Numbered from the stretch's first letter, positions 26,021 to 35,724 are shown. The stretch: 64,000 nucleotides of DNA from Cytobacillus oceanisediminis (GCF_007830235.1 NZ_VLKI01000018.1:43242-107241); one strand, 5' to 3'. Translations and numbers: made by a program. Notes: generated by a model from the letters alone, not told the origin.

Positions 26021-27142
26021 TTGAGTAATATTATACATCGAACTAAAACACGGCCTGTTAAAGTCGGGCCTTTAACCATTGGCGGCAGCAATGAGCTGTT
26101 CATCCAAAGTATGACCACGACTAAAACACATGATGTGGGAGCTACTGTAGCTGAAATTAAAAGGCTTGAGGAAGCCGGCTGCCAAATTGTCCGTGTGGCT
26201 TGCCCGGATGAAAGGGCGGCAAATGCAATCGCAGATATTAAAAGACAAATAAATATACCGCTTGTGGTCGATATTCATTTTGACTATAAACTTGCTTTAA
26301 AAGCAATTGAAGGCGGGGCAGATAAGATTCGGATCAATCCCGGCAATATCGGCAAACGCGAAAAAGTGGAAGCGGTTGTTAAGGCGGCAAAGGAAAAAGG
26401 AATACCAATCCGTATTGGCGTGAACGCTGGGTCCCTTGAAAAACGGATTCTAGAGAAGTACGGGTACCCTACTGCCGATGGAATGGTCGAAAGCGCCCTT
26501 CATCATATCAAGATTCTAGAAGACCTCGACTTTCATGACATCATTGTATCAATGAAGGCTTCGGATGTTAATCTGGCAATTGAAGCATATGAAAAAGCGG
26601 CAAAAGCCTTTGACTATCCATTACATTTGGGAATTACAGAATCAGGCACACTTTTTGCCGGTACTGTTAAAAGTGCTGCCGGCCTTGGAGCAATCTTAAG
26701 CAAAGGAATCGGTAATACTTTAAGAATCTCATTAAGTGCTGATCCTGTTGAAGAAGTAAAGGTAGCGCGCGAGCTTCTAAAAGTATTTAGCCTGTCATCG
26801 AATGCAGCCACGCTGATTTCCTGCCCAACCTGCGGACGGATTGAAATTGATTTAATCAGCATCGCAAATGAAGTGGAAGAATATATCCAAAAGATTAAAG
26901 CACCGATTAAGGTGGCAGTACTGGGCTGTGCGGTTAATGGTCCAGGGGAAGCACGAGAGGCTGATATCGGCATTGCCGGTGCCCGCGGTGAAGGTCTTCT
27001 ATTCCGCAAAGGCCAGATTGTAAGGAAGGTTCCTGAAGCAACAATGGTGGATGAACTGAAGATCGAAATAGATAAAATTGCTGAAGAATACTTCGCAAAA
27101 CAAGAAGAAGAAAAAATCAAAGGTGAAAGCATCCAATCATAA
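26021..27142 (+). CDS. ispG: 4-hydroxy-3-methylbut-2-enyl diphosphate synthase (flavodoxin)
   Basis: Penultimate enzyme of the MEP isoprenoid pathway: converts MEcPP to HMBPP using a [4Fe-4S] cluster and an external reductant. The 373-residue protein has the TIM-barrel half and the C-terminal cluster domain with Cys268 and Cys271 (SCPTCGR) and Cys303 (GCAVNGPGE). The start is TTG at 26021, about ten bases behind AAAAAGGAG. The last enzyme, ispH, is also in this window. Ends at a bidirectional terminator. Confidence 0.97.
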   Translation: MSNIIHRTKTRPVKVGPLTIGGSNELFIQSMTTTKTHDVGATVAEIKRLEEAGCQIVRVACPDERAANAIADIKRQINIPLVVDIHFDYKLALKAIEGGADKIRINPGNIGKREKVEAVVKAAKEKGIPIRIGVNAGSLEKRILEKYGYPTADGMVESALHHIKILEDLDFHDIIVSMKASDVNLAIEAYEKAAKAFDYPLHLGITESGTLFAGTVKSAAGLGAILSKGIGNTLRISLSADPVEEVKVARELLKVFSLSSNAATLISCPTCGRIEIDLISIANEVEEYIQKIKAPIKVAVLGCAVNGPGEAREADIGIAGARGEGLLFRKGQIVRKVPEATMVDELKIEIDKIAEEYFAKQEEEKIKGESIQS

Positions 27143-27146
27143 AAAG

Positions 27147-27174
27147 AAAGCCTGGCCAGAAGATGCCAGGCTTT
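27147..27174. terminator. Bidirectional terminator ispG / yqfX
   Basis: AAAGCCTGGC (27147-27156) pairs with GCCAGGCTTT (27165-27174), with A and T tracts on both sides. Confidence 0.9.
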
Positions 27175-27183
27175 TTACTTTGC

Positions 27184-27633
27184 TTAAAAAAACGGCAAGA
27201 TAAACATGCCAACAATAATCGAAATGGCTCCAATTCCTATGGCCCAGTTGCCAAGGGTTTCTGATCCTCTTCGGCGGGCTATAAAACCAAGGACAATGCC
27301 TGTTGCTCCAAACAGAACCGGCAATACAAACAGAGATAGAATGGACAATGCCAGGGCGGCGTATCCGACTCCCCTGCCGGCAGTAGCAGTTTCGTTTTCT
27401 TCCTCCCTGTCCACTGCCCTGTCATAGACAACAGGCGCTGCGATTTCAGCAGAGGTTTCTTCTGTATAATCTGCATTAGCTTCTTCCCTGTCCATCGCCC
27501 TGTCATAGACACCAGGCGCTGCGATTTCAGCAGAGGCTTCTTCTGTATAATCATAATCTGTATTAGCTTCCCCAATTCGCTCGCTATGGCGAAGATCGTA
27601 CTCTTCATTGGTGCGCTCTTGGTCTGCCATCAT
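27184..27633 (-). CDS. yqfX: DUF4190-like membrane protein with a repeated acidic N terminus (YqfX-like)
   Basis: A 149-residue protein with a hydrophilic acidic N-terminal half and two C-terminal membrane helices (LALSILSLFVLPVLFG and GIGAISIIVGMFILPFF) separated by GFIARRRG, the DUF4190/YqfX arrangement. Its N-terminal half contains a 27-residue unit repeated twice (DYTEEASAEIAAPGVYDRAM then DYTEETSAEIAAPVVYDRAV). Position after ispG matches B. subtilis yqfX. Function unknown. ATG ATG follows GAGGGATC. Confidence 0.85.
   Translation of the reverse strand: MMADQERTNEEYDLRHSERIGEANTDYDYTEEASAEIAAPGVYDRAMDREEANADYTEETSAEIAAPVVYDRAVDREEENETATAGRGVGYAALALSILSLFVLPVLFGATGIVLGFIARRRGSETLGNWAIGIGAISIIVGMFILPFF
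27402..27563. repeat. 81-bp tandem duplication inside yqfX
   Basis: Two adjacent 81-bp units (second starting 81 bases after the first, for example TCCCTGTCC at 27404 and 27485) differ at only a few positions and keep the reading frame, encoding the two 27-residue repeats. Confidence 0.85.
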
Positions 27634-27839
27634 GATCCCTCGCTTTCTTTACTGTGTTCCTTGCAAAAGTATTACTTAATGGAGCATTTATAGTGTTTGC
27701 GATATGTGTTCTTTTTAAGATGTTAATGTTTGACTATCAATTAATGCCTGGCAGAACAGCATTAGAGCCATTGCTCTTTTGCATGGACGGGACTTTTGTT
27801 AAGATAAGGGATATATGTATTTAAAGGAGAGCAACTATT

Positions 27840-28403
27840 ATGAAGAAGCGTTTTGGAATTGACATTGATGGCACGGTTACATGTCCATCATCCATGATTC
27901 CATATTTAAATAAAGCATTTAACCTGAATATAACCCTGGATGATATTAAGCAATATGATTTAACTCCACTTGTGGATATATCCGAAAAAGAATTTGCGAA
28001 ATGGTTTAAAGAAAATGAACCAGTAATTTACAGGGGATCTCCCCTTGCAGAAGGGGCAAAAGGAATCCTGACAAAATGGAGACAAGTTCATGAATTATAT
28101 TTTATTAGTGCACGCGGCTCACATCTTCAGCAAATAACAGAAGAATGGTTTTTGGAGAACGCTTTAGAATTTGATCACATTGAGCTGATTGGAACACATG
28201 ATAAAATTCAGGCAGCAAAGAAGTTTGAGGTAGACATCTTTCTTGAAGATAAACATGATAATGCTGTCATGATTCATGAAGCTTGCAAAATCCCTGTCAT
28301 TTTATTCGATACCCCTTATAATCAAGACCCTGTCCCAAATGGAGTCATAAGGGTCAGCAGTTGGCATGAAGCTTATAAATGGGTAGACAACTGGCTAAAA
28401 TAA
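27840..28403 (+). CDS. yqfW: HAD-type phosphatase YqfW
   Basis: A 187-residue cytosolic HAD-superfamily protein with the catalytic motif DIDGTVT (nucleophile Asp8), a motif-II region FISARGS and the acidic motif in FLEDKHDNAVMI. It resembles the 5'(3')-nucleotidase class of small HAD enzymes. Substrate not established. The ATG follows AAAGGAGAGC. It sits between yqfX and zur, as in B. subtilis. Confidence 0.9.
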   Translation: MKKRFGIDIDGTVTCPSSMIPYLNKAFNLNITLDDIKQYDLTPLVDISEKEFAKWFKENEPVIYRGSPLAEGAKGILTKWRQVHELYFISARGSHLQQITEEWFLENALEFDHIELIGTHDKIQAAKKFEVDIFLEDKHDNAVMIHEACKIPVILFDTPYNQDPVPNGVIRVSSWHEAYKWVDNWLK

Positions 28404-28415
28404 ATTCACCATATA

Positions 28416-28454
28416 TAAAAAGCATGGAGCTTTTATTAGCACCCATGCTTTTTT
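28416..28454. terminator. Bidirectional terminator yqfW / zur
   Basis: AAAAAGCATGG (28417-28427) pairs with CCATGCTTTTTT (28443-28454). Confidence 0.8.
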
Positions 28455-28463
28455 GTACGTGAT

Positions 28464-28874
28464 TTAGAAACATTCCGGACACTTTCCGTATATTTCAAAC
28501 TTGTGGCCGGAGACATCATAGCCTTTCAGGTTTTCTTGAACCTGTTTCATGGGACAAGCTTCAATTTCTTTAGTCTTTCCGCAGTCCAAACAGATAAAAT
28601 GATGATGATGATGCTCATGTGAACATGTAAATCGGAAGTGTTTTTCTCCCGAAAGCTCTGTCATCTCAAAAATATCCAAATCCACAAACAATGATAAATT
28701 TCTGTATATTGTATCAAAGCTTAGCCCAGGGTAGTTGTCCTTCATTTTTTCCAGAACATCTTTGGCAGTTAAATATTTATCGCTATCAGCGAAAAGCTGA
28801 AGCATCTCTTCCCTTTTTCCTGTATGCTTATAGCCTTTATCTTTTAAAAGCTGCATTGCTTCATTTACATTCAT
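28464..28874 (-). CDS. zur: Zinc uptake regulator Zur (Fur family)
   Basis: A 136-residue dimeric zinc-dependent repressor: N-terminal winged helix ([20 protein letters not shown]) and C-terminal dimer domain with the histidine-rich [14 protein letters not shown], structural zinc cysteines CLDCG and CPECF, and TIYRNLSLF as DNA-recognition region. The pattern is that of B. subtilis Zur (yqfV). I chose ATG 28874 behind GAGGTGAAAAGA; a GTG at 28883 is in frame. It lies about 100 bases downstream of the zinc permease gene on the same strand, so it may be in the znuCB-zur operon. Confidence 0.95.
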   Translation of the reverse strand: MNVNEAMQLLKDKGYKHTGKREEMLQLFADSDKYLTAKDVLEKMKDNYPGLSFDTIYRNLSLFVDLDIFEMTELSGEKHFRFTCSHEHHHHHFICLDCGKTKEIEACPMKQVQENLKGYDVSGHKFEIYGKCPECF

Positions 28875-28977
28875 TCTTTTCACCTCGTGTTCCTGCTCTT
28901 AACAATCAAAGCTTTTGCCTAACCGGAAACAACCTGTTCGATAGTGCCTTCAAATATTCCTCTTTTGTTAAATTTTT

Positions 28978-29820
28978 TTAGGCCGGCCTCATGCTTGAAA
29001 TCTTCTTTACCAGAATGGTGATAATCAGTATGAGGATTGTAATAATGACAATTGTTCCTCCCGGCGCAAGATCAATATAATAAGAAATCGTCAATCCGCC
29101 TAAAACGGAAACTTCACCAAACAGCATGGACAGGAAAATAGTTTGTTTAAAGCCTTTGGCAATCCTTATGCTTGCTGCAACCGGCAATGTCATTAAAGAG
29201 GAAACCAGAAGGATACCGACAATTCTCATAGAGGCAGCAATAACCAAAGCCACCATGATAATAAAAATAAAATGAACACTCTTTGCTGCTATGCCGGATG
29301 CTTTTGCATGCTCTTCATCAAAAGACAGCAAAAATAATTCTTTATACAATAAAATAACAAGTGCAATAACAAAAACACTAATGATTAAAATGGTCCATAA
29401 ATCTAGACGGCTTACCGCACTTACACTTCCAAATAAATAACTAAATAAGTCTGTATTGAACCCGTCGGCCAAGGAAATAAATATTGCGCCAAGTCCAATT
29501 CCCCCTGACAATATAATGGGAATTGCCAGCTCCTGATAATGCTTGTAAACAGCCCTAAGCTTTTCAATAAACAAAGACCCAGCGACTGAAAAAGCCATCC
29601 CCATATAAAGGGGGTTTAACCCGCTCAATCCAAGCACTTTTTTCTCAAGCAGAAGACTGGCAGCAATTCCGGCAAGCGTTACATGACTTAAAGCATCAGC
29701 AATTAATGACAGCCTTCTGACAACGATAAAAACGCCCAGCAAGGGTGCGATTATTCCGATTATGATTCCAGTTAAAAATGCATTTTGCAAAAATTCGTAT
29801 TGTAAAACCCCTGCTATCAT
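28978..29820 (-). CDS. znuB: Zinc ABC transporter permease
   Basis: A 280-residue permease with about eight helices of the ABC-3 family for metal import (PLLGVFIVVRRLSLIADALSH near residue 25, LLYKELFLLSFDEEHAKASG near residue 155). It pairs with the ATPase encoded upstream; the ATG overlaps that stop (ATGA). No ZnuA-type solute-binding protein is in this window, so the receptor must be encoded elsewhere. In B. subtilis the zinc importer (ycdHI-yceA) is not next to zur. Confidence 0.93.
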   Translation of the reverse strand: MIAGVLQYEFLQNAFLTGIIIGIIAPLLGVFIVVRRLSLIADALSHVTLAGIAASLLLEKKVLGLSGLNPLYMGMAFSVAGSLFIEKLRAVYKHYQELAIPIILSGGIGLGAIFISLADGFNTDLFSYLFGSVSAVSRLDLWTILIISVFVIALVILLYKELFLLSFDEEHAKASGIAAKSVHFIFIIMVALVIAASMRIVGILLVSSLMTLPVAASIRIAKGFKQTIFLSMLFGEVSVLGGLTISYYIDLAPGGTIVIITILILIITILVKKISSMRPA

Positions 29821-30602
29821 CGGACTGTTCCCCCGTGGTTGTGATGGTCATGATTATGGGTCAATACATGGACATCATGGCCGTAAATCTCCGACATCTC
29901 ACTAATATTCAAGCTTTCAAATTCTGCTGTATTTCCATGGAAATGCAAATTTTTGTTCAGGCAGGCAACATGAGTGACCTTATCCGAGATTGTCCCAATG
30001 TCATGTGTAACCAGCAAAAGAGTAATTCCAAATTTCTTGTTTAAGTCTTCAAGCATTTCGTAAAAGGATTGGACATTTTTTGCATCCACTCCTACTGTCG
30101 GTTCATCAAGTATTAACAGCTTCGGGTCGCTCACTAATGCACGTGCAATAAAAACCCGCTGCTGCTGTCCGCCCGAAAGTTCTCCAATATTCCGTTTCGC
30201 AAATTCAAGCAGGCCCACCGAATCAATCGCCTGCAGTACTTTGTGATGTTCTGCTTTTCCAAAAAACTTAAAAAGCCCGAGCTTCTTTGTAAGTCCGCTG
30301 GATACAACTTCAAAGACAGTTGCTGGGAAACCTGTATTAAATGAATTGGCCTTTTGCGAAACAAATCCTATTTTTTGCCATTCCTTAAAACGGTTTATTT
30401 CCTGTCCAAAAAGCTTAATACTCCCCTTTTGAACCTTCAGCAAACCTAATATCTGTTTTATCAAGGTGGATTTACCGGAACCATTTGGTCCTACAATGCC
30501 GAGAAAATCCCCTTCATGTATGGTTAAATTTATATCCTCAAGAACATTTTCTTTTTCATATCGATAAGAAACGTGCCTTATTTCTATTATTGGCTCTGCC
30601 AT
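29817..30602 (-). CDS. znuC: Zinc ABC transporter ATP-binding protein
   Basis: A 261-residue ATPase with Walker A GPNGSGKST, signature LSGGQQQR, Walker B LLILDEPTVGVD and H-loop VTHDIG. The C terminus ends with a histidine cluster (HNHDHHNHGG), typical of zinc-transport ATPases and possibly a metal-sensing tail. ATG 30602 follows GGGTGATAAAA. First gene of znuC-znuB(-zur). A Zur-like site lies just upstream. Confidence 0.94.
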   Translation of the reverse strand: MAEPIIEIRHVSYRYEKENVLEDINLTIHEGDFLGIVGPNGSGKSTLIKQILGLLKVQKGSIKLFGQEINRFKEWQKIGFVSQKANSFNTGFPATVFEVVSSGLTKKLGLFKFFGKAEHHKVLQAIDSVGLLEFAKRNIGELSGGQQQRVFIARALVSDPKLLILDEPTVGVDAKNVQSFYEMLEDLNKKFGITLLLVTHDIGTISDKVTHVACLNKNLHFHGNTAEFESLNISEMSEIYGHDVHVLTHNHDHHNHGGTVR

Positions 30603-30617
30603 TTTTATCACCCGTAA

Positions 30618-30640
30618 TATTAAGAATCATTCCGATTTAC
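30618..30640 (-). promoter_or_regulatory. Zur-like operator upstream of znuC
   Basis: On the minus strand TAAATCGGAATGATTCTTAA resembles the Zur box AAATCGTAATnATTACGATTT. The left half matches well, the right half less so. It lies about 15 bases before the znuC start, where a repressor would act. Confidence 0.5.
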
Positions 30641-30768
30641 AAAAGAAGTATACAGGAACTTGCCTTTAAAGTAAAGAAAACAGGATTTTTATAAATTAAC
30701 AGCCGGTAAAGAAAAACTGTCACGATTTCCCTTCTTCCCTCATACAGTACAGGGGAGGAGTGATGAGG

Positions 30769-31023
30769 ATGAAAATTTTTGAAAACATCATAAATCATAA
30801 ATTGAGCAATATTACTGCAGAAGAATTATTAAAATATGGAGAGCAATTCAACATCAGCATTACAAAACCGCAGGCACAAAAGATTGCTGGCTACCTGCGA
30901 GGAAAGCAAATAAATATCTTCGAAGATCGCGAGCGGACAAAATTAATAAAGGAAATTGCCAAAATTGCCGGACCGGAAACCGCCAGGGAAGTAAACCGCC
31001 TCTTCCTGCAATTCACAAAATAG
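30769..31023 (+). CDS. yqfT: DUF2624 protein YqfT
   Basis: An 84-residue soluble helical protein (MKIFENIINHKLSNITAEEL) of the YqfT/DUF2624 family, found next to nfo in bacilli. Function unknown. The site GGGGAGGAG could serve ATG 30763 or ATG 30769; the second gives the usual MKIFE start. Single-gene unit converging on nfo with a shared terminator. Confidence 0.85.
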   Translation: MKIFENIINHKLSNITAEELLKYGEQFNISITKPQAQKIAGYLRGKQINIFEDRERTKLIKEIAKIAGPETAREVNRLFLQFTK

Positions 31024-31058
31024 CCTATTGTTTTTACTAATACTTAATTTACCCATAC

Positions 31059-31089
31059 AAAAAGCTGTGTAATCGATACACAGCTTTTT
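31059..31089. terminator. Bidirectional terminator yqfT / nfo
   Basis: AAAAAGCTGTGTA (31059-31071) pairs with TACACAGCTTTTT (31077-31089). Confidence 0.9.
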
Positions 31090-31098
31090 GCTATTCAA

Positions 31099-31992
31099 CT
31101 AGCCTTCCATAATAGCATCCAAAAGGTTTTCATCGAATTCCTTATTGCGGAGCATAGTAATTTCATGCTTGTATGGCGCATTTTTATTATTCTTGTCTTC
31201 CCCAACATAAGGAGTCTCAAGAATTTTTGGGACATCCTTTAATTGAGGATGATGGACGATATAATTTAATGCTTTAAAACCAATATGGCCAAAACCGATA
31301 TTTTCATGGCGGTCTTTGCGCATGCCGCGTTCATTTTTGCTGTCATTAATATGAAGAACCTTCAAGCGATCCAAGCCGATAATCTTATCAAAATTTTCCA
31401 ATACGCCATCGAAATCATTAACGATATCATATCCTGCATCATGCGTATGGCATGTATCAAAGCAAACAGAAAGATGGTCATTATAATTGACCCCATCAAT
31501 AATCATGGCAAGCTCTTCAAAAGATTTTCCGCATTCTGAACCTTTGCCGGCCATGGTTTCAAGTGCTATCTGTACCTTTTCTTCGCCACCTAGCACCTCA
31601 TTCAGGCCTTCGACGATTTTCTTTATTCCTTCTTCCGTTCCTGCGCCTACATGTGCCCCAGGATGAAGGACGATCTGTCTTGCACCAATTGCTTCTGTAC
31701 GGTCGATTTCAGAGCGGAGGAAATTAACACCTAATTCAAAAGTCGACGGGTTTGTCGTATTGCCAATATTGATAATATATGGAGCATGTACAACAATATC
31801 AGCTATACCGTTCTCTTCCATATGCCTTATCCCGGCTTCAATATTTAAATCCTCTATTTTTTTTCTTCTTGTATTTTGCGGGGCGCCTGTATAAATCATA
31901 AAAGTATTGGAGCCGTATGAAACAGCTTCTTCACTTGCTGCTAAAAGCATTTTTTTCCCGCTCATGGAAACATGTGAACCAATTTTCAGCAT
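31099..31992 (-). CDS. nfo: Endonuclease IV
   Basis: AP endonuclease of base-excision repair that cuts 5' to abasic sites and removes 3' blocks, using three zinc ions. The 297-residue TIM-barrel protein has the metal-site motifs [11 protein letters not shown] (His70 region), [32 protein letters not shown] and HINDSKN. Full length for the Bacillus enzyme. Close to cshB on the same strand (28 bases), so probably co-transcribed. Confidence 0.96.
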   Translation of the reverse strand: MLKIGSHVSMSGKKMLLAASEEAVSYGSNTFMIYTGAPQNTRRKKIEDLNIEAGIRHMEENGIADIVVHAPYIINIGNTTNPSTFELGVNFLRSEIDRTEAIGARQIVLHPGAHVGAGTEEGIKKIVEGLNEVLGGEEKVQIALETMAGKGSECGKSFEELAMIIDGVNYNDHLSVCFDTCHTHDAGYDIVNDFDGVLENFDKIIGLDRLKVLHINDSKNERGMRKDRHENIGFGHIGFKALNYIVHHPQLKDVPKILETPYVGEDKNNKNAPYKHEITMLRNKEFDENLLDAIMEG

Positions 31993-32020
31993 GATGATTC
32001 CTGCCTCTCCCTTATAAAAT

Positions 32021-33331
32021 TTATTTACGCTTTATTCTTCTTTCGCGTTTTTTAATTTTATCCATTTCCCATTTCATTTTCTTTTTATAGCCTGGCTTCA
32101 CTTTTTTCGGCTTTTGCACCAAGGATGAAGCTTTTTTATCTATGTCATCCGCTTGTTTTTGGCGGTTCTTCCTTTTATTTCGATTTTCAAGATCTGTCCA
32201 TTCCCCTTTTTGCAGATCCTTATGCTGGAATTCAATCCCCATCTTTTCAAGCCTATTTAATGAATCTTCATCGGAAGTCTCATACACTGTCAGTGCAATT
32301 CCTGAGAAACCTGCTCGGGCTGTACGACCCACACGATGAATATAAAAGTCCAAATCAGTTGGAAGCTCGTAGTTAATCACATGGCTGATTCCCTTTATAT
32401 CAATTCCTCTTGCTGCAAGGTCAGTCGCCACGATGTATTGGAACTCAAGATCCAATATTTGCTTCATCATTTTTTTCCGTTCACGCGGGTTAAGGTCCCC
32501 GTGAATACGGCCGACTTTAAGGCCTTTGCTGATTAATCCATCCGCGACTTCATCCGCTTTTTTCTTCGTATTTGTAAAAACAATGGCTAAATAAGGATTA
32601 AAAGAAGTCAGTGCTTCATATACCAGATTTACTTTATTGCGATGCCTGGATGGAAGCATCCAGTGTTCAATATTGGCGGCGGTTGCCTGCTTAGGCTCAA
32701 TATGCACATACTTTGGATTTTCCATATACTTTTTTAAAAATGGCTTCAGTTTCTCAGGGATCGTTGCTGAGAACACAAGCATTTGCAGTTTTTCCGGCAT
32801 TCTCGCGGCAACCTGGTCAACGTCCTCGATAAATCCCATATCAAGCATTAAATCCGCTTCATCAACCACAAGGATTCCTGCGGTATGGACAAACAAAGCC
32901 TGCTCCTTGACAAGGTCATTTATTCTGCCAGGTGTCCCAACTACAACATGCGGCTGTTTTTTCAGTTTTTCAATCGTCCTTTGCTTGTCCGTTCCTCCGA
33001 TATAACAGCGTGCTGTTATTTCTTCTCCCTCAGGGCAATGCTCAGTTACCTTCAGGATTTCATGATAGATCTGGTTGGCAAGTTCTCTTGTAGGCGCGGC
33101 TATTATTGCCTGAACCTCCTGGCGGGAAGGATCAACCTTTTGCAAAATAGGCAATACGTAGGAATGGGTTTTGCCTGTACCTGTCTGGGACTGGCCAATG
33201 GCGCTTTCCCCCTTGAGTACAGCTGGAATCATTCTTTCCTGAATTTCTGTTGGCTCGTAAAAGCCGAATTCTTTCACTGCTTCTATTATAAATGGCTTAA
33301 GGTTAAATCGGTCAAATTTCGTTTCGTTCAT
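32021..33331 (-). CDS. cshB: DEAD-box RNA helicase CshB
   Basis: A 436-residue ATP-dependent RNA helicase with Q-motif ([16 protein letters not shown]), Walker [23 protein letters not shown] in [14 protein letters not shown] in FSATIPEK, and the C-terminal HRVGRTAR motif, followed by a lysine-rich tail for RNA binding. CshB of B. subtilis (yqfR) acts in cold-shock RNA remodelling and ribosome assembly. No clear terminator between it and nfo. Confidence 0.95.
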   Translation of the reverse strand: MNETKFDRFNLKPFIIEAVKEFGFYEPTEIQERMIPAVLKGESAIGQSQTGTGKTHSYVLPILQKVDPSRQEVQAIIAAPTRELANQIYHEILKVTEHCPEGEEITARCYIGGTDKQRTIEKLKKQPHVVVGTPGRINDLVKEQALFVHTAGILVVDEADLMLDMGFIEDVDQVAARMPEKLQMLVFSATIPEKLKPFLKKYMENPKYVHIEPKQATAANIEHWMLPSRHRNKVNLVYEALTSFNPYLAIVFTNTKKKADEVADGLISKGLKVGRIHGDLNPRERKKMMKQILDLEFQYIVATDLAARGIDIKGISHVINYELPTDLDFYIHRVGRTARAGFSGIALTVYETSDEDSLNRLEKMGIEFQHKDLQKGEWTDLENRNKRKNRQKQADDIDKKASSLVQKPKKVKPGYKKKMKWEMDKIKKRERRIKRK

Positions 33332-33482
33332 ATAAAAACTCCTCAGTGATTCAGGTTAGCAAATGCTGCTAGATATTCAGCAGTATTGGAATGCACCCGA
33401 TTCATTTATTTAAAGGCTCTTTTCTAAAAGATTGTTGTTTTAAAATAGAGTTTGTAAATAAAAACATTGATAAATAAGGTTG

Positions 33483-33611
33483 GTTGATTGGAGCGCAAGG
33501 TGCGAGACTCCAGCGGGAGGAGTGGGACAGGTGAGACCCCACAGGTGGTGCGCACCGAGGAGGCTCACCGCCCGCCCCGCGGAAAGCGAGCAACCTGGAG
33601 CGGAAATCAAC
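33483..33611 (+). repeat. Dispersed GC-rich repeat, copy A (short form)
   Basis: A GC-rich island in an AT-rich gap, starting GTTGATTGGAGCG and ending GGAGCGGAAATCAAC, so the ends are inverted GTTGATT/AATCAAC. The core has GAGACCCCACAGG, CCGAGGAGGCTC and CGCGGAAAGCGAG, shared with copies B-D. This copy is 129 bp and lacks the GAAATGCGAATGCATTT part that the others carry. Confidence 0.85.
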
Positions 33612-33924
33612 CACTCCTCACTACTTGTTTAAAAAGCAACAAAGTTTGCGAAAACAGCATATTCAAAAGTAAGCTCTGTTAATCGAGCTTTTCTTACATC
33701 CTGTTATTATAATAAAGTTTCCTCCAAATAACCACTCATACAGGCATATATATTTTTATGATGGGCTATTCAAATGATTTTTAACAAGAAAATAAGAATC
33801 TTCCGCATAATACCTAAACCAAAATGTGATAAACGCATACTTTAATATATGGGTGCAATTAGACTATCTCCACTGTCTGCTTCTATGGCAGAAGCGAGTG
33901 TTTTTTGAAAGGAGGCAAACAACG
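33612..33924. other. Intergenic region before yqfQ
   Basis: AT-rich. It has a small hairpin AAGCTC (33671-33676) with GAGCTT (33685-33690), and directly before the yqfQ ribosome-binding site a stem CACT..GCTTC / GAAGC..AGTG (33871-33900) followed by six T residues. No other gene seen. Confidence 0.5.
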
Positions 33925-34479
33925 ATGATGCCAGGACCAAGACCTCCCATGCGCGGAGGAATGCCCCCGTATCCTTTTATGAATCCGATGCAAGGCAGAC
34001 CTCCCATGGGGCCAACTATGAGAGGCGCTCCGGGAATGCGCCGCGGAGGAGGGGGATTGCTCTCTAAATTATTAGGAAAAGGCAATGCTCAGACTCCAGG
34101 CGGAATGGGTGCTGCCAGAGCAGCAGGAGGCTCCCGTGCAGGGGGGGGCATACTGCAGGCAATAAGCAATCCTACTTCTATAAATGGCTTCTTAAATAAT
34201 ACCCAAAAGGTTTTAAATACAGCGCAGCAGATTGGGCCCATGGTTCAGCAGTATGGGCCGCTGGTTAGGAACCTGCCGGCCATGTGGAAGCTGTACAGGG
34301 GCTTGAAGAATGCTCCGGAAGATCAGTCTTCCGAAGAAACAGAAAAAACAAGCACAGAAGTTAAAGCCAGAGCTAAGCAACCTCCAAAACGAAAAAAGGA
34401 TGAAACGGTTAATGAAACAGAACCGCCGGTCTCCGAAAGTACGAGAAGCCGTGAATCCAAGCCTAAATTATATATATAA
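33925..34479 (+). CDS. yqfQ: YqfQ/VrrA-like proline- and glycine-rich protein
   Basis: A 184-residue low-complexity protein: a Pro/Gly/Met/Arg-rich N terminus (MPGPRPPMRGGMPPYPFM), a Gly-rich and Ala-rich middle with a possible amphipathic segment (AISNPTSINGFLNNTQKVLN), and a charged Lys/Glu/Thr tail. It matches the YqfQ family; the B. anthracis homologue VrrA is the variable-number-repeat locus. Here the repeat array is not obvious. Function unknown, possibly spore-associated. ATG ATG 33925 follows AAAGGAGG. Confidence 0.8.
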   Translation: MMPGPRPPMRGGMPPYPFMNPMQGRPPMGPTMRGAPGMRRGGGGLLSKLLGKGNAQTPGGMGAARAAGGSRAGGGILQAISNPTSINGFLNNTQKVLNTAQQIGPMVQQYGPLVRNLPAMWKLYRGLKNAPEDQSSEETEKTSTEVKARAKQPPKRKKDETVNETEPPVSESTRSRESKPKLYI

Positions 34480-34482
34480 TGG

Positions 34483-34514
34483 CAAAGAATGCGAAAGGCA
34501 TTCTTTGTTTTTTT
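34483..34514 (+). terminator. Terminator after yqfQ
   Basis: CAAAGAATGC (34483-34492) pairs with GCATTCTTTG (34498-34507), followed by seven T residues. Confidence 0.88.
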
Positions 34515-34647
34515 ACTTTGCAGGACCGTGGCTATGAAGATATAAATGGCTTTATTACAAGAACTATAACTCCCTTTCACCATTCTCTCCTCTGGGAATA
34601 GTGTCATTGAAGCCTAAAGCATGTTATTTTCTTTCCTTTTTTGCTTT

Positions 34648-34676
34648 TTGTATTATCCTTCTATCTCTTATATAAT
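34648..34676 (+). promoter_or_regulatory. Sigma-A promoter of ispH
   Basis: TTGTAT (34648-34653), 17 bases, TATAAT (34671-34676), about 95 bases before the ispH ATG. Confidence 0.7.
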
Positions 34677-34770
34677 AGAATAAGCATGCTGGGGATTTCC
34701 CTGGTGTTTTAACCTGAACATAATCAAATAACAATTTCAGATAAAAGCTGTAATAAGGGAGGATAAACGG

Positions 34771-35721
34771 ATGAATGTCATAAAAATCTCTCCTCGGGGA
34801 TATTGTTATGGTGTGGTTGATGCGATGGTGATTGCCAGAAACGCAGCACTCGATCCATCATTGCCAAGACCGATTTATATTTTGGGTATGATCGTCCACA
34901 ATAAGCATGTAACGGATGCTTTTGAAGAAGAGGGCATCATTACTCTTGATGGAAAAGACAGAAAAGAAATTTTGGATAAAGTTGATAAAGGGACTGTCAT
35001 TTTCACAGCCCACGGCATTTCTCCTCAAGTACGGGAAGCAGCCAAACAAAAAGGCCTAGTGACAATTGATGCTACGTGTCCAGATGTAACAAGGACCCAT
35101 GATCTGATTAGAGAGAAAGAAACGGAAGGTTTTCAGATCATCTACATCGGCAAAAAAGGACATCCTGAGCCTGAAGGGGCTGTGGGGGTAGCGCCGCACG
35201 CTGTTCACCTTGTACAAACAATTGAAGACGTGAACGAATTAAATATCAAGGCTGATAAAATTCTTGTGACAAACCAAACGACAATGAGCCAATGGGATGT
35301 TGGCCATGTCATGGAGCAGATAAAGGAACGATATCCTCACGCAGAATTTCACAAAGAAATATGTATGGCTACCCAGGTACGCCAAGAGGCTGTCGCAGAA
35401 CAAGCTGGCCAGGCTGATGTTCTGATTGTGGTTGGGGACCCAAAGAGCAATAACTCGAATCGCCTTGCCCAAGTCTCTGAGGAAATCGCAGGTACGAAAG
35501 CCTACCGGATTGCCGACATCACTGAACTTGATGTAAGTTGGCTTAAAGAGGCTTCCACTGTTGCAGTCACTGCAGGCGCCTCAACGCCAACACCTATTAC
35601 TAAGGAAGTCATCACCTTCCTTGAACAATACGATCCAAAAGAAGAGTCTACATGGACACTCGAGAAAAAAGTACCGTTAAATAAAATTCTTCCTAAAGTA
35701 AAGAAAGCTACTAAAATTTAA
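34771..35721 (+). CDS. ispH: 4-hydroxy-3-methylbut-2-enyl diphosphate reductase
   Basis: Last enzyme of the MEP pathway: reduces HMBPP to IPP and DMAPP with a [4Fe-4S] cluster. The 316-residue protein has the three cluster cysteines in RGYCYGV (Cys12), DATCPDV and [10 protein letters not shown], plus the conserved TAHGISP and [14 protein letters not shown] follows AGGGAGGATAAACG. Monocistronic, with its own promoter and a terminator shared with yqfO. Confidence 0.97.
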   Translation: MNVIKISPRGYCYGVVDAMVIARNAALDPSLPRPIYILGMIVHNKHVTDAFEEEGIITLDGKDRKEILDKVDKGTVIFTAHGISPQVREAAKQKGLVTIDATCPDVTRTHDLIREKETEGFQIIYIGKKGHPEPEGAVGVAPHAVHLVQTIEDVNELNIKADKILVTNQTTMSQWDVGHVMEQIKERYPHAEFHKEICMATQVRQEAVAEQAGQADVLIVVGDPKSNNSNRLAQVSEEIAGTKAYRIADITELDVSWLKEASTVAVTAGASTPTPITKEVITFLEQYDPKEESTWTLEKKVPLNKILPKVKKATKI

Positions 35722-35724
35722 TAC

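Noticed and set aside
33402..33614. Minus-strand frame across repeat copy A
   Set aside because: Composed of the GC-rich repeat; no RBS and no family similarity.
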